Shown piece by piece: positions 27,172 through 36,102 of a stretch of 64,000 nt of DNA. The DNA lies in NCBI GenBank assembly GCA_026129905.1, contig JAHCHE010000015.1, positions 62,001 to 126,000 on the forward strand, read 5' to 3'. The notes under the pieces were generated by a model. It was not told the DNA's origin and ran no database searches. It saw only the letters and a program-made list of their open reading frames with translations. The position numbers were made by a program, and so were the translations under genes. Numbering within the stretch: the first letter of the stretch is position 1; each line of letters begins with the position of its first letter. Source of the stretch: Bryobacteraceae bacterium (GTDB taxonomy: Bacteria; Acidobacteriota; Terriglobia; Bryobacterales; Bryobacteraceae).

Positions 27172-28512
27172 GTGGCTAGGGCGCGAGGGTACGTGAAACT
27201 CACTTCTCGGCAGATACAATTACTCCGTCGCACGTTCATCGACTACTATCCGACCGCGGAGTTCCTCGAAAACCCCCTGGTCGTGGACCGGGCGGAAGGC
27301 CTCTACTGCTGGGACGCCGGCGGCAGGCGCTATTTCGATGCAATCGGGGGAATCTTTGTCGCGGTTCTCGGCCACCGCCATCCCCGCATCATGGAAGCGA
27401 TGCGGCGGCAGATGGAATGCGCCACGTTCATCCCCCCGCTGCACGCGATTTCCTCGGTGGCTCTCGATTTTGTCGAGCGCATCGGCGAGATCGCTCCCGG
27501 CAACCTGAAATTTGTCAAAGCCTTCAGCGGCGGCTCGGAGACCGTCGAGGCGGCCATGAAGTTCGTCCGCCAATATCACAAGCAGACCGGCAGTCCCGGC
27601 AAGTACAAGTTCGTTAGCCGCTATCACGGCTATCACGGCGGCACCTTTGGCGGAATGGCGGCCAGCGGGAACGGTTCCCGAAAATCGAAGTTCGAGCCCC
27701 AGATGGGCGGGTTCCCCAAGGTCTTTCCGCCCACGCATTACCGCGACCGGTTCGCCTCCTGGGAGGAAGCCAACCGGTTCGCCGCCCAGTGCTTCGAAGA
27801 CGTCATCCTCCACGAGGATCCCGATACGGTCGCCGGCGTGATCCTCGAGCCGATCGGCAACACCGGTGGAATTATCACGCCCACCGGCGAGTACTTCCGC
27901 ATGCTTCGGGAAACGTGCGACCGCTACAACGTCACGCTGATCTTCGACGAGGTCATCACCGGGTTCGCGAAAACCGGCCGTATGTTCGCCGCGCAAACCT
28001 TCGGCGTGACGCCCGACATCATCTGTACCGGGAAAGGAATCTCCTCGGGCGCCATGCCCCTCGGCGCCATGATAGCCCGCGAAGAAATGGCGGAAGCCTT
28101 CTCCGGCCCGGTGGGCGGCAATGTCCACTTCGCGCACGGCCATACGTACGCCGGCAACCCGCTGGCCTGCGCGGTCGGGATCGCGGTGATCGACGAGATC
28201 GTCGAGCAGGACCTTTGCGCCAAGGCCGAGCGGCTCGGCGAGTACCTGGTTTCGCGGCTCGCCTGCCTCGAAAAGTTCGGCGTCGTCCGCGAGATCCGCG
28301 GCAAGGGCATCCTGCGGGGCGTCGAATTCACCGACCCCAATCTGGGAATCGCCCTCAAGAAGACGGCCCTCAGAAACGGAATCATTCTCCGCATCGATCC
28401 GGCCTGGTTCGCGGTGGCGCCTCCGCTCATCGCCGACGAACCCGACATCGACGAAATGTGCTCGTTGATCGAGAAGAGCGTAGCCGACGCCCTTGCGATG
28501 GTGAGGGCCTGA
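27172..28512 (+). CDS. class III PLP-dependent aminotransferase
   Basis: A class III aminotransferase of 446 residues. The pyridoxal-phosphate lysine lies in ICTGKGISSGAMPLGAM, preceded by the cofactor-binding Asp of IFDEVITGFAKTGRMFA. Other family marks are YCWDAGGRRYFDAIGGIF near the start and HGHTYAGNPLACAVG. The long insertion-free layout is like the alanine-glyoxylate/4-aminobutyrate group; the amino donor cannot be told from sequence. The gene starts with GTG at 27172 and diverges from the receptor gene. The next gene starts three bases after its stop, so they form an operon with the ceramidase-like and the oxidoreductase genes. Confidence 0.9.
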   Translation: MARARGYVKLTSRQIQLLRRTFIDYYPTAEFLENPLVVDRAEGLYCWDAGGRRYFDAIGGIFVAVLGHRHPRIMEAMRRQMECATFIPPLHAISSVALDFVERIGEIAPGNLKFVKAFSGGSETVEAAMKFVRQYHKQTGSPGKYKFVSRYHGYHGGTFGGMAASGNGSRKSKFEPQMGGFPKVFPPTHYRDRFASWEEANRFAAQCFEDVILHEDPDTVAGVILEPIGNTGGIITPTGEYFRMLRETCDRYNVTLIFDEVITGFAKTGRMFAAQTFGVTPDIICTGKGISSGAMPLGAMIAREEMAEAFSGPVGGNVHFAHGHTYAGNPLACAVGIAVIDEIVEQDLCAKAERLGEYLVSRLACLEKFGVVREIRGKGILRGVEFTDPNLGIALKKTALRNGIILRIDPAWFAVAPPLIADEPDIDEMCSLIEKSVADALAMVRA

Positions 28513-28515
28513 ACG

Positions 28516-29922
28516 ATGGCGGCGCAGCTTCTGGCAGGCATCGGACGGTGCGACGTCACTCCCGCCCCCGGAACGCCGCAGGGTGGATGGGGCGCGCAGA
28601 CGCACCAGCGGGGCATCGGCGCCGACATGCCGTTTCTCGCCACGGCCCTCTTCCTGTCCGACGGCCGCGAGCAGGTGGCGATCCTCGATGTCGACGCGAT
28701 TGGCTTTGACCGCGAGTGGACCGATCGGATCCTGAACGCTACCACGGAATTGACCGGCCTCCCTCGCGAGCGGATCCGTTTTTCCTCAACCCACACCCAC
28801 TCCGGCCCGAACACGTTTCGTCTGGCCACCATCAGCGAGGGACTCGACATGGTCCTCAGCTATCTGGAAGGCCTGCCGAAACGAATCGCCTCGGCTGCCT
28901 GGCAGGCGCAGCGGAACCTCAGGCCCGTCCGAGTGGCCGCCGGCGCGGGTCAGTGCGACATTAACGTCAACCGGCGTTTTATCGCGCCCGATGGATCGAT
29001 CGTCGTCGGCCGCAACTGGAGCGGCCCGGTGGACCGCACCGTACAGGTGATCCGGTTCGACGATCTCGAAGAAAGCCCCGTCGCCACCATCTTTCATTAC
29101 GCCTGTCACGGCACCACCATGGGCTGGCAGACGGAATTTTTCACGCCGGATTTTCCCGGTCCGGCGCGCGCGGTGGTCGAGCGAGAGGTGGGAGGCGTCT
29201 CGCTGTTCCTTCAGGGCGCGGCGGCGAATCTCTCCCCCCGCCGCGGCTTCACCGGCGATCGCCGCGTCTACCGCCGGCTCGGAACGATCCTCGGCCTCGA
29301 AGCCGCAAAGGTCGCCTGCAGTCTCGAGACCCTGCCCCGGCGCGAGGACTTCATCGAGATCCAGCCATCCGGCGCGCCGATCGCGATCTACGAGGACGTT
29401 CCCATGGAGCCCGCGCCGCCGCGGCTGCGCGTTGTGCAGAGAACGCTGCAACTGCCCGCGAGGAAATTTCGTCCGCCCGAGGAACTCGAAGCCGAGGCGG
29501 CCGCCTTGCGCGCCGAAATGAACCGGCTGCGGAAAGAAGGCGCCGCCCGCGAAGTCCGGCTGGCCACCGCCGCGGCAACGCAGGCAGGCTGGCGCGCCGA
29601 ATACTCGCGCAACTACTTCGGACAGGCAACCATCCCTTGGGAACTGATGATCGTTGCGATCGGGTCGTCGATCGCGCTGGTCTCGGTCCCCGGCGAGCCG
29701 TTCACCGAAACGGCGCAGGAAATCGCCGCGCAGTCCCCATTCCCGCACACCCTGGTCTCGGGTTACACGAACGGCGGCTTCGGCTACATCCCGACGCGCG
29801 CCGCGTTTCAGGAGGGCGGTTATGAAACACAGGCCACTCCCTTTTCCGAGGACGCCGCCCAGACCCTGGCGGCCGAGGCCGTTCGAGCGTTGAAGGAGTT
29901 GGCGGCGGATCTCAACAGCTAA
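28516..29922 (+). CDS. neutral/alkaline ceramidase-like protein (N-terminal domain only)
   Basis: A 468-residue protein related to the N-terminal catalytic domain of neutral/alkaline ceramidases. Family marks: IGRCDVTPAPGTPQGGWGAQ at the start, FSSTHTHSGPNTF with the metal-binding His pair, FHYACHGTTMG and VSGYTNGGFGYIPTRAAFQEGG near the end. It has no clear signal peptide and lacks the C-terminal immunoglobulin-like domain of true ceramidases. Such stand-alone proteins are common in acidobacteria and planctomycetes and probably act on other amide substrates. It lies between a class III aminotransferase and a Tat oxidoreductase in one operon. Confidence 0.88.
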   Translation: MAAQLLAGIGRCDVTPAPGTPQGGWGAQTHQRGIGADMPFLATALFLSDGREQVAILDVDAIGFDREWTDRILNATTELTGLPRERIRFSSTHTHSGPNTFRLATISEGLDMVLSYLEGLPKRIASAAWQAQRNLRPVRVAAGAGQCDINVNRRFIAPDGSIVVGRNWSGPVDRTVQVIRFDDLEESPVATIFHYACHGTTMGWQTEFFTPDFPGPARAVVEREVGGVSLFLQGAAANLSPRRGFTGDRRVYRRLGTILGLEAAKVACSLETLPRREDFIEIQPSGAPIAIYEDVPMEPAPPRLRVVQRTLQLPARKFRPPEELEAEAAALRAEMNRLRKEGAAREVRLATAAATQAGWRAEYSRNYFGQATIPWELMIVAIGSSIALVSVPGEPFTETAQEIAAQSPFPHTLVSGYTNGGFGYIPTRAAFQEGGYETQATPFSEDAAQTLAAEAVRALKELAADLNS

Positions 29923-29943
29923 GCACGTCAGAGGAGCAATCGT

Positions 29944-31164
29944 ATGGACCAGTTGACTCGGCGCAATCTATTCACGGTGGGTGCGACAGCGGCGGCCGTC
30001 GCGCAGCGCTTGCCCGCGCAGACCCCGGTAGGGGAGCGCAGTTCCGGCCGCACCGCCAACATCGGCGTTGTAGGCGGCGGGTTCGGCTCATCCTTTCACT
30101 GGCATCTGCATCCCAAGTCCAAGGTGGCCGCCGTTTGCGATATTAACCCCGTCCGCCTCCAGCGTCTCTCGGAGGTCTTCAAGTGCGGGAACACCTACAA
30201 CAACTTCCGCGAAATGTTGAAGCACCCGGGGCTGGACGCGGTGGCCGTCTTCACTCCCGCCCCGTTGCACGCCTGGATGGACATCGAAGCGATGAAGGCG
30301 GGCAAACACGTCATCAGCGCGGTTCCGGCGGGGATGTCCGCCGAAGAGCTCGAGGAGTTGCTCGAAACCGTCAAGCGCACCGGCCTCAAGTACATGATGG
30401 CCGAGACCAGCTTCTATCGCCCCGAGGTGATCACGGCCCGCCAGTGGGCCAAGGAAGGCAAGTTCGGCACGGTCTTCTACACCGAATCCGAGTACCACCA
30501 CGAAGGGCTCATCCCGCTGATGTTCGACGATCGCGGTTTCCCCACCTGGCGGCACGGCCTGCCTCCCATGCACTACCCGACGCACTGCACCGGCATGGTG
30601 GTTCCGGTGACCGGCGAGCGGCTGGTGGAAGTCTCCGCCATCGGCTGGGGCGACCAGCATGAGGTCCTCCGCACCAACCTGTACAAGAATCCCTTCTGGA
30701 ACACGACCGGCTTTTTCAAGACCTCCGGCGGGCACTCCAGCCGCATCTCGGTGTTCTGGCACGTCGCCGCCGGAGGCACGGAACGGGGTTCGTTCTACGG
30801 CGACCGCATGTCCTACATCATGGAGCGGCCGGAGCGTTCTCCCAATACGGTGATCGCCATCAGCAAGGACGGCCAGATCGTGATCGACGCGAACGGCTAT
30901 CCGGAAGGCAAGGTCGACATCAAAGCTTACGACCAGCCCAACCACCTCGAGAAGCTGCCCGAACCTCTCCGGGTCCGCAGCGGGCACGGCGGCTCGCACA
31001 CGTTCATCACCCACGAGTTTGTCAGCGCCATTGTCGAGGACCGTCTGCCCGAGGTGAACATCTGGGAAGCGATCGCCTACACAATGCCCGGCATCGTGGC
31101 GCACCAGTCCGCGCTGCGCGGCGGGGAAACCATGAAGATCAAGGATTACGGGAAGGCGCCGTGA
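29944..31164 (+). CDS. Tat-exported Gfo/Idh/MocA family oxidoreductase
   Basis: A paralog of the protein at 17126-18373, 406 residues. The N-terminus (LTRRNLFTVGATAAAVAQRL) is a twin-arginine signal. The nucleotide-binding domain opens with IGVVGGGFGSSFHWHLHP and includes DAVAVFTPAPLHAWMDIEAM and GKHVISAVPAGM in place of the usual EKP. The C-terminal half carries YTESEYHHEGL and GHGGSHTFITHEFV. Same direction as and 21 bases after the ceramidase-like gene, so it is probably part of the same pathway. The 3' end overlaps the convergent AlgX-like gene by 26 bases. Confidence 0.9.
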   Translation: MDQLTRRNLFTVGATAAAVAQRLPAQTPVGERSSGRTANIGVVGGGFGSSFHWHLHPKSKVAAVCDINPVRLQRLSEVFKCGNTYNNFREMLKHPGLDAVAVFTPAPLHAWMDIEAMKAGKHVISAVPAGMSAEELEELLETVKRTGLKYMMAETSFYRPEVITARQWAKEGKFGTVFYTESEYHHEGLIPLMFDDRGFPTWRHGLPPMHYPTHCTGMVVPVTGERLVEVSAIGWGDQHEVLRTNLYKNPFWNTTGFFKTSGGHSSRISVFWHVAAGGTERGSFYGDRMSYIMERPERSPNTVIAISKDGQIVIDANGYPEGKVDIKAYDQPNHLEKLPEPLRVRSGHGGSHTFITHEFVSAIVEDRLPEVNIWEAIAYTMPGIVAHQSALRGGETMKIKDYGKAP

Positions 31165-32293
31165 TAGCCGCCTGCTCGGCGGGAAGCGGCGTGAGCTTCC
31201 AGCCTTCGGTTCCAAACCGGATGTCGCGCTCGACAAACTCCCAGATCACGACTTTCTTTCCGTGGAGCAATTGCGGGCGGCGTACCAGTTCCTGGCGCAC
31301 CAGGGTGGACGCGCCGCCGTCATTCACGATGGAAGCCACCGGCCGCCGCAGATTCCTCGCCAGGTGCGCGATGAAGCCCGCCGAAGTAGGCTCGTCGGTC
31401 TCATACATCCGCAGGAAGCTGTCTCCCAGCACCAGCACCGGCGACGCCGGATCGTCCTTGTAGCGGGCGCCGGTGGCCTTGTCGAACACCTGGCGGCTGG
31501 GAACCTCCTCGGCCGGGTACAATGCCTCGATCAGCGGAACGCGCGTCATCCGGGCGATGTCGCTTCGCCGGCTGACCACAATGGAGCGCACCCCGTAGTC
31601 GGCCGGCCCCGGCGCCACCCAGCCCTTCTCGAGGATGCGGGCCGCCACCGCGGCGGCGGCCATCTCGGCGGCGTTCGCCAGCCAGTGCGTGTCCCGAGCC
31701 AGGTAGTATGGCTGTCCGGCCCTCGTCTTGCCGAACAGCTCAAACAGGTTGACCGTGTCGACGCCCCCGCATTTGAGGCGCATCAGCAGGTCGAGCGTGG
31801 GCGACATCACCTCCGACGATCCGTTCAGCCGTCGCGTGAGCATGCCGCCATAGAGGCTCGGCTTTCCCGGCGCCGGGATCACCAGCAGGTGGATCCCGCG
31901 AGCTTGTAGCTGATCGCGGAAGTTCATGATAGCGGTGGCCGGATCTTCGCCTCCTTCGAGCGTGCCCGGAGCGGGCGCTTCCACCAGGTACCGCAGATCC
32001 GGCCGGTAGAACAACCAGCCGTCCCTGCCGAGCACGACCTTCTCCCCCGCATCGCCCAGCAGTACGAACCAGGCGTATTGAACCCAGGGCCGCACAGCGT
32101 TCGCGAACACGGACCGGTCCTCGATCTCCTTCTCGTACGCCCGCAGACTGGGGCGCGTGGGCGGGCGCTCGAAGATATCGAAAACCTGCGGCGCGCGGCC
32201 GCTCGCGATTTCCACGAGGCTCTGCGTCACAGGCACGACATAGATCACCGCCAGGAAGCCGGCGACGACGTACCATTGATGCCTTCGTTTCAT
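31139..32293 (-). CDS. AlgX/AlgJ-like SGNH acyltransferase (DHHW-type)
   Basis: A membrane-anchored periplasmic protein of 384 residues of the AlgJ/AlgX type, which transfers acetyl groups supplied by an MBOAT partner to a surface polysaccharide. A membrane anchor is at about 5-22 (HQWYVVAGFLAVIYVVPV). The catalytic parts are YYLARDTHWLANAAEMAAAA (Asp-x-His) and VLVLGDSFLRMYE (Ser). The ATG at 32293 (MKRRHQW) is chosen because the frame upstream overlaps the MBOAT gene; it starts eight bases after the MBOAT stop. The pairing with MBOAT supports the role. Confidence 0.85.
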   Translation of the reverse strand: MKRRHQWYVVAGFLAVIYVVPVTQSLVEIASGRAPQVFDIFERPPTRPSLRAYEKEIEDRSVFANAVRPWVQYAWFVLLGDAGEKVVLGRDGWLFYRPDLRYLVEAPAPGTLEGGEDPATAIMNFRDQLQARGIHLLVIPAPGKPSLYGGMLTRRLNGSSEVMSPTLDLLMRLKCGGVDTVNLFELFGKTRAGQPYYLARDTHWLANAAEMAAAAVAARILEKGWVAPGPADYGVRSIVVSRRSDIARMTRVPLIEALYPAEEVPSRQVFDKATGARYKDDPASPVLVLGDSFLRMYETDEPTSAGFIAHLARNLRRPVASIVNDGGASTLVRQELVRRPQLLHGKKVVIWEFVERDIRFGTEGWKLTPLPAEQAAITAPSRNP

Positions 32294-32301
32294 AGCGCCG
32301 C

Positions 32302-33702
32302 TCAGAACTGAAAGTAGAGGAACGGATTGAACGACTGCGTGAACATGGCGCCAAGCGCGACCAGGAACAGCGGCGCCAGCGCCAGCGCGCGCCGCCACGT
32401 CAAAGCGCCCGCCCAGTCGCACACTTCAACCCGCTGAAAGGAGATCGCGAAGCACAGCCCCATCACCAGCAGCGTCTGACGCGTGTAGATCTCCGCCGCC
32501 AGCAGCGCCGGCGCTCCGTAGGACGCGGTCGCGCCGAGCATCGCGCCCATGTACGTGAGCGCGTGACTCAGCGTCGGCGACCGGAACAGCACCCACGAGA
32601 ACAGAACCAGGACAAACGTCACGGCGATGCGCCCCGGCCGCGGCAGCCAGTCATAAGGACTCTTCTTTCCAATCCAGCGCTCGAAAGCGAGCAGTGTTCC
32701 GTGGAAGGCGCCCCAGACGACGAATTGCCAGGCCGCCCCGTGCCAGAGTCCGCCGAGCAGCATCACCAGCGCAAGGTTGATGTAGGTGCGTCGCGGGCCT
32801 TTCCGGTTGCCGCCCAGCGGCAGGTACAGGTAGTCGCGCAGCCAGGTGGAAAGCGATATGTGCCAGCGGCGCCAGAACTCGGTGATGCTCTCAGAGAGGT
32901 AAGGGGACCGGAAATTCTCCGGGATCACGAAGCCGAACATCCGGCCCAGCCCGATCGCCATGTCCGAATAGCCCGAAAAGTCGAAGTAAATCTGGAACGC
33001 GTACGCGACCACGCCGACCCAGGCATCGAACGGCAACGGAGCGGCGGCGCCGAACACCGAATCGGCCACCCGTCCCATCGGATTCGCCAGCAGGATCTTC
33101 TTGGCGAAGCCCAGCGCGAACATCGCGATCCCGGCCGTGAACTTGTCGAGCGTGTGCTCGCGGCGCTGGATCTGCTCGGCCAGGACGTTGTACCGCACGA
33201 TGGGCCCCGCCACTAGGTGCGGGAACAAGCTCACGAAACAGGAGATGTCGGAAAACCGTTGCGCCGGTTTCGCCGTGCCGCGGTACACATCGATCGTGTA
33301 GCTCATGCTCTCGAACGTGTAGAACGAGATCCCGATCGGTAACGCCACCTCGAGGAGCGGCAGCCCTCCCGTCCCGAACACGCCCAGCAGGCGGTTCACG
33401 TTCTCCGCCGTGAACGTGTAGTACTTGAAAAACGCCAGCAGCCCCAGGTCGCCGCAAATGGCCGCCATCAGCGCGGCCTTTCTCCCCGCCGGAGTCGCCC
33501 CCGGCGCGCCGATGATCCGCCCGCAGAAGAAGTCGAGTACCGTGGAAAACATCATCAGGAGGACGAACCACGGCTCCCACCAGCCGTAGAACACGTAGCT
33601 CGCCACCGTCAGAAACCCGTTCCGGTAGCGCGGCAGAGCGTAGTAGATCGCCAGCACCAGCGGCAGAAAGCAAAACAGGAAAACGTGCGACGTGAAGACC
33701 AA
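32302..33702 (-). CDS. MBOAT family O-acyltransferase (AlgI-like)
   Basis: A multi-span membrane protein of 466 residues of the MBOAT/AlgI family, which passes acyl groups across the membrane. Marks: VFTSHVFLFCFLPLVLAIYY at the start, FNRSVADSVFG-like middle part, DFSGYSDMAIGLGRMFGF, the conserved RRWHISLSTWLRDYLYLPLGG and GGLWHGAAWQFVVWGAFHG with the catalytic His. The longest frame starts at 33828, but the family begins at the TTG at 33702, which has GGAG ten bases upstream and overlaps the end of the lipoprotein gene. It would work with the AlgX-like protein to acylate an exopolysaccharide. Confidence 0.9.
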   Translation of the reverse strand: MVFTSHVFLFCFLPLVLAIYYALPRYRNGFLTVASYVFYGWWEPWFVLLMMFSTVLDFFCGRIIGAPGATPAGRKAALMAAICGDLGLLAFFKYYTFTAENVNRLLGVFGTGGLPLLEVALPIGISFYTFESMSYTIDVYRGTAKPAQRFSDISCFVSLFPHLVAGPIVRYNVLAEQIQRREHTLDKFTAGIAMFALGFAKKILLANPMGRVADSVFGAAAPLPFDAWVGVVAYAFQIYFDFSGYSDMAIGLGRMFGFVIPENFRSPYLSESITEFWRRWHISLSTWLRDYLYLPLGGNRKGPRRTYINLALVMLLGGLWHGAAWQFVVWGAFHGTLLAFERWIGKKSPYDWLPRPGRIAVTFVLVLFSWVLFRSPTLSHALTYMGAMLGATASYGAPALLAAEIYTRQTLLVMGLCFAISFQRVEVCDWAGALTWRRALALAPLFLVALGAMFTQSFNPFLYFQF

Positions 33703-33703
33703 G

Positions 33704-34159
33704 CTATTCCGCTCCGGGGTTCGTCCAAACCGCCCAGTAGCGCGTTCCCGGGACTTCAAAGTACTTGTCGATGATGCCGCCCATCCAGAACTGGTCGACC
33801 GGCGATTCGAGCGCCATGCGGTGGACATCGCCCGCCCGGAACGCCGTCACGTGGCCGCCGACTTTGCCGGACCCTTCATCCTGAACCTTGTCCCGCGGCT
33901 TCAGGGGATTGTACTGGGCCACCAGGATCTCCCCCTCCGGCAAGCTCCCGCGGTGCACCTTCAGGACCTTGTACTTCAGAATATAAGCGTAGTTATAGAG
34001 GTCGTTGGGCGGGAACTCGCCGGGGATTTCGACCAGTCTCGCGGTCACCTCGGCCGTTCCGAGCGTAGTCACTTCCGTGTCCACTTCGTGCGACGGCTTG
34101 GAGCAGCCTGTAAGCGCCGCGGCAAGCGCGGCCAGCGCGAGAGTCCGTGCCGTCCTCAC
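33704..34159 (-). CDS. lipoprotein of unknown function
   Basis: A predicted lipoprotein of 151 residues. The signal (TARTLALAALAAALTGC) ends in a lipobox, and the mature part (EVTTLGTAEVTARLVEIPGE, then YILKYKVLKVHRGSLPEGEI) looks beta-rich. No known domain is recognised. GTG at 34159 is chosen because it gives the complete signal peptide and overlaps the stop of the upstream PD40 gene (GTGA), a typical coupling. The longer frame to 34684 is only overlap with that gene. It lies inside the surface-acylation operon and may bind or guide the polymer; that is inference. Confidence 0.75.
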   Translation of the reverse strand: MRTARTLALAALAAALTGCSKPSHEVDTEVTTLGTAEVTARLVEIPGEFPPNDLYNYAYILKYKVLKVHRGSLPEGEILVAQYNPLKPRDKVQDEGSGKVGGHVTAFRAGDVHRMALESPVDQFWMGGIIDKYFEVPGTRYWAVWTNPGAE

Positions 34160-35199
34160 TTGGCCTCCACCCTCGCGCCGGTCCAGTGCGGTTCCCATCC
34201 CTGCGGCAGATCGAGCACCACCGGAGCTTTCGCATCGGGATGAAGTTTTCTCAGCGCCTTGCTTTCGCCAAGGATCGCCGGAGCCTCGGAGAGCCGCATC
34301 ACGCCCAGTATCGCCGTGTCCATGCCGCCATCGGTTGCCGCCCGCGCGAACATCATGTGCCTGCCGTCGGGGGAGATCTCGCCGCCGTAGAGGTGGCGGC
34401 CGTCTTCTCCAATCACCAACTTGCGATTGCCCCCGTCGGCGTCCGTCATCCAGATCTGCGTCCAGCCGTACCCGGGCTTCTGGCCGACAGCGCTCGAGAG
34501 TTTCCCGCCCTCCGCCTCTTCCTGATTCGCCGGACGGTAGGAGTTGACGACGCGCTTGGAATCCGGGAACCAGGCCGGAGCGCAGTTCTGAAATTTGGCG
34601 ACCGGCGCCGCCTCTCCGGTTTCGACGTTCATGCGCACGATCGTCCAGGATTCCCCAAAGGCGTTGCCCGTGCCGATGAACCATTTTCCATCCGGGGACC
34701 AGAACAGTTGCTGAAAGATGCCTTTTCGGTCGAGGGTTCGTATGATCTTTTTCGTTGTCAGGTCGCGGATTTCGATTCCGCCCTTGGCGAGGCAGGAGAG
34801 CTGCTTACCGTCGGGACTCCAGGAGGCCCAGGGGTAGTCGCCAACTTCGCCGAACGTCTCCGCGCCGGAGCCGTCCGGATTGGCAATCGCGAAATGGCCG
34901 AGCGCGCCCCATCCGTCGTGCCGGAACTTCACTCCCTTGGCGATGCGCCGGTAAAGGATCTTCTTGCCGTCGGGGGAAAATCTCACTCCCATCTCATTGA
35001 ATTTCGGCGTATTGGTGACGTTGCGGCGGTGCGACCCGTCGGGTCTCATGAGGAACAGGTCCCAGTCGCCCTTGTCCGTCTTGCCGCTGTAGATCACCCA
35101 GCCCTTGTTCGACAGCTCCTTCGCCAGCTTCTCGGCCTGTGGATCGGTCGCCGGCAATCCGGCGGCGGCCAGCAGGCCGATACATAGGATCCGCTTCAA
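34156..35199 (-). CDS. PD40/TolB-like beta-propeller protein
   Basis: An exported protein of 347 residues made of PD40 (TolB-like) repeats: GVRFSPDGKKILYRRI, WASWSPDGKQLSCLAK, QLFWSPDGKWFIGTGN and GGEISPDGRHMMFARA, each with the FSPDG-type turn, spread over about 60-330. This is a beta-propeller for binding proteins or polymers. The start at 35199 is a TTG preceded by GGAGGG with six bases spacing and gives a signal peptide (RILCIGLLAAAGLPA). First gene of the acylation operon with the lipoprotein, MBOAT and AlgX-like genes. Confidence 0.82.
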   Translation of the reverse strand: MKRILCIGLLAAAGLPATDPQAEKLAKELSNKGWVIYSGKTDKGDWDLFLMRPDGSHRRNVTNTPKFNEMGVRFSPDGKKILYRRIAKGVKFRHDGWGALGHFAIANPDGSGAETFGEVGDYPWASWSPDGKQLSCLAKGGIEIRDLTTKKIIRTLDRKGIFQQLFWSPDGKWFIGTGNAFGESWTIVRMNVETGEAAPVAKFQNCAPAWFPDSKRVVNSYRPANQEEAEGGKLSSAVGQKPGYGWTQIWMTDADGGNRKLVIGEDGRHLYGGEISPDGRHMMFARAATDGGMDTAILGVMRLSEAPAILGESKALRKLHPDAKAPVVLDLPQGWEPHWTGARVEAK

Positions 35200-35334
35200 A
35201 CGATGCCCTCCTTCGGATAAAGGTTCATCATCGCTCAACGCCGCGCCTGCTTTCAAGACCCGGGCACGAAAGATATGATATTTTGCGTCCTGAGCCTCGG
35301 CCGAGCCTCCGAATGCTATGCTTTTGACAGCGTT

Positions 35335-36093
35335 ATGCGACCCTCGAAAGGCGGACCGGCATCGCGTGGGGGGCGTCCTGGGGCAAAACGGAGCTTTCGA
35401 CGCGGCCGGCTAAGCGAACAGGTGGTTTCCGAGATGGAGCGGATGCTCCAGGAGGAGTACCGCGAGCCGGGTCTGAAACTACCCAAGGAAGCCGAATTGG
35501 CGGACCGCTTCCGCGTAAGCCGGATCGTGATCCGCGAAGCGATAAAAGTCCTGGAGGATCGCGGCCTGGTCGAAGTGCGCGCCGGCCGAGGTACTCTCAC
35601 GGCCTCGCCGACGCCGGAACGCGTCAAGGCCTCGTTGCTGCGCCTGTTCCGCGATCAGCCTCTGCCGACGCTCAGCGATATGGAGCGGATGCTCGAGCTT
35701 AGGGAAGTGCTGGAAGAGACAGTGGCTACGCTGGCCGCCGTTCGGGCAACCCCGGAGGATCTGGCGCTCATCGCGGCCGCGCTCTCGGACATGGCGTTGG
35801 GCAAGACGGACGAGGAAACAATCGAAGCCGATTTCCGATTTCACATGGCAGTCGCAAAAGCGGCTCACAACCGGTTCTTTGAGATGGTGATCGATCCGCT
35901 GACGCAGGTATTCCTCCAGCAGATCAGGCTGACCGACATCTTTGAGGTCGGCGTCGATCTCCACCGCCAGATCTTCGAGCAGATCAATCGGGGCGATCCC
36001 GTCGCCGCCCGGCAGGCGGTTCGGCGCCTGATGCGCAACACGCGGGCCGACGCCAAGAAAGCTCTTGGTATCCTCTCCGCCAACGGACAGTGA
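35335..36093 (+). CDS. FadR-type GntR family transcriptional regulator
   Basis: A regulator of 252 residues with an N-terminal winged helix (about 25-90, LKLPKEAELADRFRVSRIVI and REAIKVLEDRGLVEVRAGRG) and a C-terminal FCD ligand domain (about 120-240, LELREVLEETVATLAAVRAT and DFRFHMAVAKAAHNRFFEMV). FCD regulators commonly respond to organic or sugar acids. The ATG at 35335 is preferred over 35275 because it starts just before the basic leader and lies downstream of a plausible promoter (GATATTTTGCGTCC region). It is divergent from the PD40 operon and convergent with topoisomerase IB. It may regulate that operon or the sugar-acid genes; unproven. Confidence 0.9.
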   Translation: MRPSKGGPASRGGRPGAKRSFRRGRLSEQVVSEMERMLQEEYREPGLKLPKEAELADRFRVSRIVIREAIKVLEDRGLVEVRAGRGTLTASPTPERVKASLLRLFRDQPLPTLSDMERMLELREVLEETVATLAAVRATPEDLALIAAALSDMALGKTDEETIEADFRFHMAVAKAAHNRFFEMVIDPLTQVFLQQIRLTDIFEVGVDLHRQIFEQINRGDPVAARQAVRRLMRNTRADAKKALGILSANGQ

Positions 36094-36102
36094 ACTTGCC
36101 CG

